A DNA stretch of 64,000 nucleotides, taken from the NCBI RefSeq assembly GCF_002078175.1, contig NZ_MWFK01000001.1, forward strand, positions 1,116,001 to 1,180,000, given 5' to 3'. A program made the translations under genes and the position numbers. Numbering within the stretch: the first letter of the stretch is position 1; each line of letters opens with the position of its first letter. The notes under the pieces were generated by a model that was not told where the DNA came from, made no database searches, and worked only from the letters and a program-made list of their open reading frames with translations. The DNA is from Streptomyces sp. M41(2017). GTDB taxonomy: Bacteria > Actinomycetota > Actinomycetes > Streptomycetales > Streptomycetaceae. Below, piece after piece: positions 59,221 to 64,000 of this stretch.

Positions 59221-59916
59221 TCAGCGCGGGTGTACGTGGGGGTGGGGGCTCACGGGCGCGGGAACGTGGGCTCCGGAACGACGGGCGCGTTCCAGGGCCT
59301 CGGGGCCCGCGTCCCAGTCGATCGGCGCGACACCGCGGCGGCCCGTCGCGGTGATCTGGTAGAGAAGGTGCAGCCTCCTGGGCGTTGTGCCACCGCGGCT
59401 GCCGGCTGCGATCACTGCGATGAAGCGAGGGTCACCGGCGAACCACAAAGGCTCGATCTGCGCCTTCAGCTCAGGCTTCGTGCGGGCGGTACCGAACCGT
59501 CGCATCCACCAGAAGGTGCGCATGCCCGACAGAAAAAGCAGGGGGATCTGCTCCTCCGGCCGCTCCGGATTGGGCAACTCCAGCCACATCTCGTCCTCTT
59601 GGACCGCCGGGTGCTTGTTGCGACCACGAGGAACTCCGGTCAACAGCTTCCAGGGATACTGCTGGAGAACACGCCGGATGTAGAGCGAGGGGCGAATATA
59701 GGCGAGTTGGAGGACGGCTCGGAAGGTCGCGTAGCCCAGCAACGGCACAAAGAGTGGGGTGAATCCCGGAGACAGATACACCACAAGAACGCCCAGGGAC
59801 ACAATCCACATGCCAACCCAACCGATCAGTCTGAGCGCGATTAACCCCATGTGCTGTGTCCATGACCGCCTGGTCGGAGGGTGGTCCCACGCAGTGAAGT
59901 AGTCAGCCGGTCGCAT
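59221..59916 (-). CDS. Membrane protein of the WXG100-like cluster, TTA codon
   Basis: The protein of about 231 residues has two helices near residues 23-70 (LIALRLIGWVGMWIVSLGVLVVYL; FTPLFVPLLGYATF) and a soluble C-terminal half (residues 80-231). No family is recognised. ATG 59916 is chosen because AGAGGGAC lies nine bases upstream; longer starts overlap the preceding gene. A rare TTA leucine codon occurs at residue 25 (59844-59842), so translation may depend on the bldA tRNA. The gene begins 22 bases after the preceding gene ends. Confidence 0.75.
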   Translation of the reverse strand: MRPADYFTAWDHPPTRRSWTQHMGLIALRLIGWVGMWIVSLGVLVVYLSPGFTPLFVPLLGYATFRAVLQLAYIRPSLYIRRVLQQYPWKLLTGVPRGRNKHPAVQEDEMWLELPNPERPEEQIPLLFLSGMRTFWWMRRFGTARTKPELKAQIEPLWFAGDPRFIAVIAAGSRGGTTPRRLHLLYQITATGRRGVAPIDWDAGPEALERARRSGAHVPAPVSPHPHVHPR

Positions 59917-59938
59917 ACAGCGGTCCCTCTGTTCGGTC

Positions 59939-61279
59939 TCAAAAAACATGCCGCGCAACGTCCACGAGCCCTCCGACGTCAAGGCCTAGCCTCGCTCCAT
60001 CGATACTCGCCACTGACCCGTCCTTGATCCTGTCATCGTCCGTGTCCACAGCTGTCGCAGCCAGGCCGAAGACCGCGGTACCCACGCCGATCGAAGCTGA
60101 CGTCACCTCGACCGTTTTAGTGATGTGGGCCGCCCGAGCACCGCGAATCGTGTATCCAAGAAGTGCATTGTCCAAGTTGGAGATAGCTCTTGCGTGCTCC
60201 ATGGTGCTACCTCCGGTACGGATAAATCGCTGCCCCAAAGAAAGCACCTCCCCCGCCTTACCTGTGGCCCGAAGGCCGACAGACGCACCCTTGCCCACCG
60301 CGCTGATCCCGGGCACCATCCCCAGAGCATCGCCCCCCACCGTCACGAGATTGCTCCAGAAGTCGGCATCGATTTCACCTTTGCCAAATCCATCCCGCAT
60401 CGAGGCCCACACCTCAGGGTGCTCGGAGAGACGAGTGGCCAAAGACCCCGCGCTCAATGCTGACGCAGCAAGTAGCAAGACGGCCGCCAGGGTGCCACCC
60501 GACACGACAAACAACGCCACCAGCCCAATCACCGCCCCCACCGTGCTCAAGATGTCCGGCAGGTTCTCTGCCAGCCAGTCGAGTGCCGAGTCGAACCAGC
60601 CCGGTTCGTGCGGAGCCAGTTTCTTCGTTGCGTCGCGGATCTTGGCGGCCCGACGTTGGGCTTGGTCCTCGTGTTCGGAGGCGAGTTCGCGAGCCTTGGC
60701 TCGGATCTTCTCCAAGGCGCCTTCTGCGTCGTCCACAGCCCGATTCGCCTTGGCCAAAGCCTTCTTGGCATCGGCGTGATCGGCGTTCTTCTTGTCCAGC
60801 TCTGGATTGTCGCCGGCCTGTGCGGCATGTCCCTTCGCACGGTCAGCCGCGTCCTGGGCGTCCTTCGCGTCTCGCTCCAGCCTCGTGGCCCGGCGTTGAA
60901 AGTCGTCGAGTTCGCCTTCCCAACGATCGAGTTGCCGGGCTGCCTTGCGGATGGAGTGGGCGGCGTTCTTCAAGTTGAGGGGCAGCGGACCGCCGTCCAA
61001 CTGCTCACGGAAGGCAACCGCTGCGTCGCCCTCCCAATAGCTGCCGTCCATCAGCCTGGTGACAAGATCGTGTGTCTCTTCCAGGACCTTCGCGCACCCC
61101 ATGAGCTTCTTGCACAGCCCCCGCACGGTGTCCGTGCTGCCGGGCACCGGATTGAACCCGAGGTGGGGAAAGTCGGGGTTCGGGATGGGCGGCGCGGACT
61201 TGAGACCCTGCGGCCGTGAGCGGTCGGCGCGGGATCGCGGATCGAGTGCCGCTCCCGTCTCCCCAGGCGGGTACGTCAC
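59939..61279 (-). CDS. T7SS-signal-like protein with coiled coil and membrane helices
   Basis: The 446-residue protein has a Pro-rich start, then a WXG-like helical hairpin with GSYWEGDAAVAFREQL (residues 81-96) and a long coiled coil (about 100-215, many Ala, Lys, Asp and Glu heptads). A hydrophobic region follows (about 235-285, ILSTVGAVIGLVALFVVSGG; LAAVLLLAASALSAG), then a Gly-rich C-terminal domain. This layout resembles putative T7SS-secreted proteins and polymorphic-toxin stalks. No toxin domain is recognised at the C-terminus. Its ATG overlaps the stop of the WXG100-size gene (ATGA). Confidence 0.8.
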   Translation of the reverse strand: MTYPPGETGAALDPRSRADRSRPQGLKSAPPIPNPDFPHLGFNPVPGSTDTVRGLCKKLMGCAKVLEETHDLVTRLMDGSYWEGDAAVAFREQLDGGPLPLNLKNAAHSIRKAARQLDRWEGELDDFQRRATRLERDAKDAQDAADRAKGHAAQAGDNPELDKKNADHADAKKALAKANRAVDDAEGALEKIRAKARELASEHEDQAQRRAAKIRDATKKLAPHEPGWFDSALDWLAENLPDILSTVGAVIGLVALFVVSGGTLAAVLLLAASALSAGSLATRLSEHPEVWASMRDGFGKGEIDADFWSNLVTVGGDALGMVPGISAVGKGASVGLRATGKAGEVLSLGQRFIRTGGSTMEHARAISNLDNALLGYTIRGARAAHITKTVEVTSASIGVGTAVFGLAATAVDTDDDRIKDGSVASIDGARLGLDVGGLVDVARHVF

Positions 61280-61599
61280 TGCGTACCCCCGCCCGGGGCA
61301 TGCCCACTCCTGCCGTGCGCCAAGGCCTGTTCCAGGGCCTTGTCCACCTCGCGGTAGCTGTCCCTGCTCTTTCCGACGATCTTCGCCAGGTCCTCGGTCT
61401 GTTCACCGATCTGGTCCGCTCCGAACTTCCAGTTGTCCTGGAAGTCCTCGCAGGCTCGATCGAGGTCGTCCGTGCCCAGGCCCGTGACCGTGGCGTCCTC
61501 CAACGCCCTGCGCAGACCCTTCAGCGAGTCGGTCGACTTCCTGAGCATCTTCATGAAGTGCGACAGCTCATCGCCGTCAACGGCTAACCGCTCCGCCAC
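61276..61599 (-). CDS. WXG100-size helical protein, TTA codon at position 5
   Basis: The 107-residue protein is predicted all-helical, with a central W (QDNWKFGADQIGEQT) where a WXG motif would be; it reads W-K-F. Small helical ESX-type substrates are usually about 100 residues. GTG 61599 is chosen because AGAGG lies eight bases before it. A TTA leucine codon stands at residue 5 (61587-61585), so expression may need bldA. Overlap with the next gene by four bases implies coupled translation and a paired product. It begins 46 bases after the preceding gene's stop. Confidence 0.7.
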   Translation of the reverse strand: MAERLAVDGDELSHFMKMLRKSTDSLKGLRRALEDATVTGLGTDDLDRACEDFQDNWKFGADQIGEQTEDLAKIVGKSRDSYREVDKALEQALAHGRSGHAPGGGTQ

Positions 61600-61645
61600 G
61601 CCCTGTGCCTCTTCCGGATCTCTCAGCGAGTCCGGAGAGCCGGAC

Positions 61646-62689
61646 TCAGCGATTAACCGATTGGATTTCCTGCACGACCACATCTTGTTCGGCGCCGAAC
61701 GTGCCATCGGGCAGATCCTGCGCGGCGGCAACGCCCGTGCCAGTCCAGTGGATCTTCCACGTGATGGTCGCTCGCAACTTGAACGAGCCGTCCCCCGACG
61801 AGCGCAGATACTTCACCCCACAGGGTGGTGTCTGCTTCGCCTTGCCCTTGGCGTAGGCCTCACCGATGCGGTCGCCGACTATCTCGCAGACTCCCGACGC
61901 CGGATACGTCGTCGCGTCCGCCGTCCCCGCCTCGATCTTCAGAGAGACCGGCTCGGCGGTGGTCGTCGCCGACACTCTCAGCAGCGGTACCGAAGCCGTC
62001 ACCGACACCGGCTTGAACTTCGCCGTGTCCAGCCATGCCCAGGTCGGCAGGTTCACCTTCGTCGTCCCCGCAGGGGCCAGGTCGACCTTGGTCGACGGGA
62101 CCCGTATCTCCGCATACGCGAGCTGGGCCAGGATCTCAGGCGTGATCGCCTGCCGGATTCTCGCCGGCGGCGCATCCCCCGTGTCCACCCAGAAGATGTC
62201 CTCACTGCAGTCGGTCGCGCCGGGGTCGCCTTCCCGGCCTGCGGTGACATACGAGTCCCACCAGTAGCCCTTACCGGCCTTGTCCTTGTTGAAGTCCTTG
62301 TAGGGATGGCCGTCCACATAGGTGTCGCGCTGCTTCGCATCCCACTCGTAGCCCGTCGAATCCACCCCCCAGATGGACTCCTTGTACTTTTCCAATTGGT
62401 CGGGCGTGTACTTCGGGGCGTAGTAGCAGGCGGGCGGCGTCCAGTTACTCGAGGCGGAGGTCACCCGGCCTGTTGACCCACCAGAGCCGTTCTTGGAACG
62501 GTCGAAAACGACAGCTCCGGCCGTCGCGGACAGCTTGCCGTCGTCCGTAGCGTTTCCGCTCGGCGTGGGTGTGGTCTCATTTCCCTCGCCACCACGGCCA
62601 CCGGCGTACGAAGGCTGAGGACTGAGCGCCGCAAGGCAGAGCAACGCCACGAATGTCGCTGAGTAGGTGGCACGCTTCACGGCTGGCAC
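61646..62689 (-). CDS. Sec-secreted hypothetical protein
   Basis: The 347-residue protein has a Sec signal peptide (residues 1-29, with SYA-G cleavage) followed by a Gly/Ser/Thr-rich segment. The mature domain has aromatic motifs (ACYYAPKYTPDQLEKY; GKGYWWDSYV; IFWVDTGDAPP) and a beta-rich second half. I recognise no named family. Its start lies inside the end of the lipoprotein gene (13 bases overlap), so the two are translated together. Confidence 0.77.
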   Translation of the reverse strand: MPAVKRATYSATFVALLCLAALSPQPSYAGGRGGEGNETTPTPSGNATDDGKLSATAGAVVFDRSKNGSGGSTGRVTSASSNWTPPACYYAPKYTPDQLEKYKESIWGVDSTGYEWDAKQRDTYVDGHPYKDFNKDKAGKGYWWDSYVTAGREGDPGATDCSEDIFWVDTGDAPPARIRQAITPEILAQLAYAEIRVPSTKVDLAPAGTTKVNLPTWAWLDTAKFKPVSVTASVPLLRVSATTTAEPVSLKIEAGTADATTYPASGVCEIVGDRIGEAYAKGKAKQTPPCGVKYLRSSGDGSFKLRATITWKIHWTGTGVAAAQDLPDGTFGAEQDVVVQEIQSVNR

Positions 62690-63333
62690 TGGTCAGCTCC
62701 CCGCTTCGAGATCACGTTAGTGGTCTGCCACACGCCATCCGCATTCTTGACCAGCTTGGTGTTGTAGAGCACGTAGCTGTCAGCCGAGGTGGGCGTGTTG
62801 TCTCGCTTGTTCGTCTTCCGATCCTTGAGGAACGACTTGCTTTCGTCCGAGCAATAGATGACGACCGCGCTGCCATCGTTCCGGAAGGTGACCTTGCGGT
62901 CGAAGTACCGCGTGGTGCCCGTCCACGAGTGCTTGTGCTTCAGGTAACCCTGAATGAACGACCTCGCACTGTCCAAAGCACCCTGCGCGCTATAGAAGCC
63001 CAGGGCCTCGGTGTCCACCCGTCCTCGGAAGATCGCGTCATCCACGGAGTTGATGCGTTCGGCATTGTCCGCCAGCACGGCATCCTTCTTGGCATCCCCG
63101 GACTTCTGATCCTCGAACACGTTCCGGGCGTCAGACGGGAAGACAATCTTCGGCCGCCCCGCCGTCTCCGACGCACTCGCACTCGGAGAAGCCGAAGCCG
63201 AGCCCCCCGTGTCCGCCCCGGCGATCTTGTCGTTGCCCTTGGACTCGTCGTCACCGCCGCCGCACGCGGTCAGGAGCAGCGCGGCTGTCGCGCCGGCGGC
63301 GGCTGTGGCAAGCAGGCGGGGGCGGCGGTTCAC
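62677..63333 (-). CDS. Lipoprotein, first gene of the WXG100-like cluster
   Basis: The 218-residue protein has a lipoprotein signal with lipobox LLTAC (residues 20-24), then a Gly/Ser/Asp-rich linker and an alpha-beta domain (residues 75-218) with a SYVLYNTKLVKNADGVWQ-type repeat of strands. This domain is common in Streptomyces lipoproteins of unknown role. GTG 63333 has AGGAG seven bases ahead. It is the first gene of the minus-strand run. Confidence 0.82.
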   Translation of the reverse strand: MNRRPRLLATAAAGATAALLLTACGGGDDESKGNDKIAGADTGGSASASPSASASETAGRPKIVFPSDARNVFEDQKSGDAKKDAVLADNAERINSVDDAIFRGRVDTEALGFYSAQGALDSARSFIQGYLKHKHSWTGTTRYFDRKVTFRNDGSAVVIYCSDESKSFLKDRKTNKRDNTPTSADSYVLYNTKLVKNADGVWQTTNVISKRGADQCQP

Positions 63334-63518
63334 GGCGGGCTCCTGTGCGGCGTGGGGTGCGGAAGGGCAGCAACACGCTATCGGGGGCCGGCGGGACGAC
63401 ACCAGAGCGAACGGTATCAAGCACGCAACAGCAGGTGGGCAAAGACCGGCAAAGGGTGATCAACCTGCCCTGCGGAACCTTCGAATGAGTGACAGGACGG
63501 CGTGCAATGCGTCACCAC

Positions 63519-63551
63519 GTTGGCCACCGCAAAGCCCCGGCGGTGGCCAAC
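63519..63551. terminator. Hairpin after the acyltransferase gene
   Basis: GTTGGCCACCG (63519-63529) pairs perfectly with CGGTGGCCAAC (63541-63551), about 55 bases after the acyltransferase stop. Confidence 0.65.
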
Positions 63552-63606
63552 TGTGGTGGGAGGGAGGGGAGTCGAGGAGCGGCGGGTTCACCGGCGGCTC
63601 CGGCTC

Positions 63607-64000
63607 TCAGCCTCTTCCCCTGCGTCCCTCCCGCTTCCTGCCGGCCCCGTTCGGCCACAGCCGCGGTGCCCGCTTCGCCGCGATGTCCTCGATCCAGCCG
63701 AAGGCGACGATGGCCAGGCCGATCAGCGGCCAGACCAGGACGAACATCCAGAGCGAGTACGTCTCGTCGAGGGCGGCGCCGGCGCGTTCGCTGTCCATGA
63801 AGGGGAGGGCGTACATCTGGTCGAGGATCGGGACCGTCGCCATGATGAGCATGTTGTGCCAGAGGTAGATCGTGACCGCGCGGTTGTTGGACAGCGTCAC
63901 CAGCTTGTCCCACTTGGCCAGGCGGCCCGGCAGTTCCTTCCAGGAGGGGCTGTACTGGAGCAGGATCACCACGAACCCGAAGGACCACAGCGCGTCGGCC
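63607..64000 (-). CDS. Acyltransferase-3 family membrane protein (partial, 3' end)
   Basis: Only the C-terminal ~130 residues are in the window; the frame is open to the right edge. Typical acyltransferase-3 features are the helix WSFGFVVILLQYSPSW, the NNRAVTIYLWHNMLI segment and a final helix (LVWPLIGLAIVAFGWIEDI). Members O-acetylate or O-acylate sugars and other cell-surface molecules. The acceptor cannot be told from this part. Confidence 0.8.
   Translation of the reverse strand, partial: ADALWSFGFVVILLQYSPSWKELPGRLAKWDKLVTLSNNRAVTIYLWHNMLIMATVPILDQMYALPFMDSERAGAALDETYSLWMFVLVWPLIGLAIVAFGWIEDIAAKRAPRLWPNGAGRKREGRRGRG

Overview
The window is a GC-rich actinobacterial chromosome segment, almost certainly Streptomyces. 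Evidence seen in the sequence: very high G+C with strong third-position bias, an SsgA-like sporulation protein, a tRNA-Cys gene without an encoded CCA, GTG starts and ATGA/GTGA stop-start overlaps, DUF2017 beside ClpS, DUF3039, and an ECF sigma/anti-sigma pair beside HelD, malic enzyme and HU. The gene order matches what I remember of the S. coelicolor core chromosome around SCO2910-SCO2960; that comparison is from memory and was not computed.

Layout. 0.1-2.1 kb: cysteine synthesis with a protein-bound sulfur carrier (CysM, CysO, the JAMM protease Mec) and a leader peptide rich in regulatory signals. 2.3-7.3 kb: amino-acid permease, DUF2017, ClpS, and NAD salvage (PncB, PncA). 7.5-17.7 kb: a secreted M6 metalloprotease, two RDD membrane proteins, SsgG, a GlcD-like flavoprotein and a TPR protein. 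17.8-23.3 kb: tyrosine catabolism (HPD and a divergent AsnC/Lrp regulator), then a four-gene OpuC-type osmoprotectant ABC transporter. 23.4-30.7 kb: an ArsR-type regulator with a striking operator array, a Lon-like protease, an IclR regulator, an SF2 helicase and an MFS transporter. 30.8-31.8 kb: tRNA-Cys followed by remnants of an integrated element, including the C-terminal end of a tyrosine integrase. 31.9-39.3 kb: a TraB-like protein, a two-domain SUKH-4 protein and a three-subunit molybdenum hydroxylase. 39.5-44.5 kb: a GH20 hexosaminidase with a sugar ABC importer behind a probable DasR site (chitin/GlcNAc use). 44.5-54.4 kb: housekeeping genes (DUF3039, YqgE, MurA, HU, malic enzyme, HelD) and the SigU/RsuA-like pair. 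54.5-57.1 kb: a CGNR regulator, a DUF1772 protein and a HemD-winged-helix fusion. 57.4-63.3 kb: a run of minus-strand genes encoding a lipoprotein, a Sec-secreted protein, a WXG100-size protein, a WxG/coiled-coil protein and membrane or unknown proteins; it resembles a type VII secretion-associated cluster without a recognisable ATPase. The window ends inside an acyltransferase-3 gene.

The most interesting items are the WXG100-like cluster, which has two rare TTA codons (possible bldA control); a structured RNA with its own promoter and terminator between helD and the malic enzyme gene; four TTGCAA-type boxes spaced exactly 14 bp ahead of a leaderless arsR-type gene; a leaderless, cysteine-containing leader peptide ahead of cysO; and a molybdenum hydroxylase Fe-S subunit with a disordered N-terminal extension of more than 300 residues.
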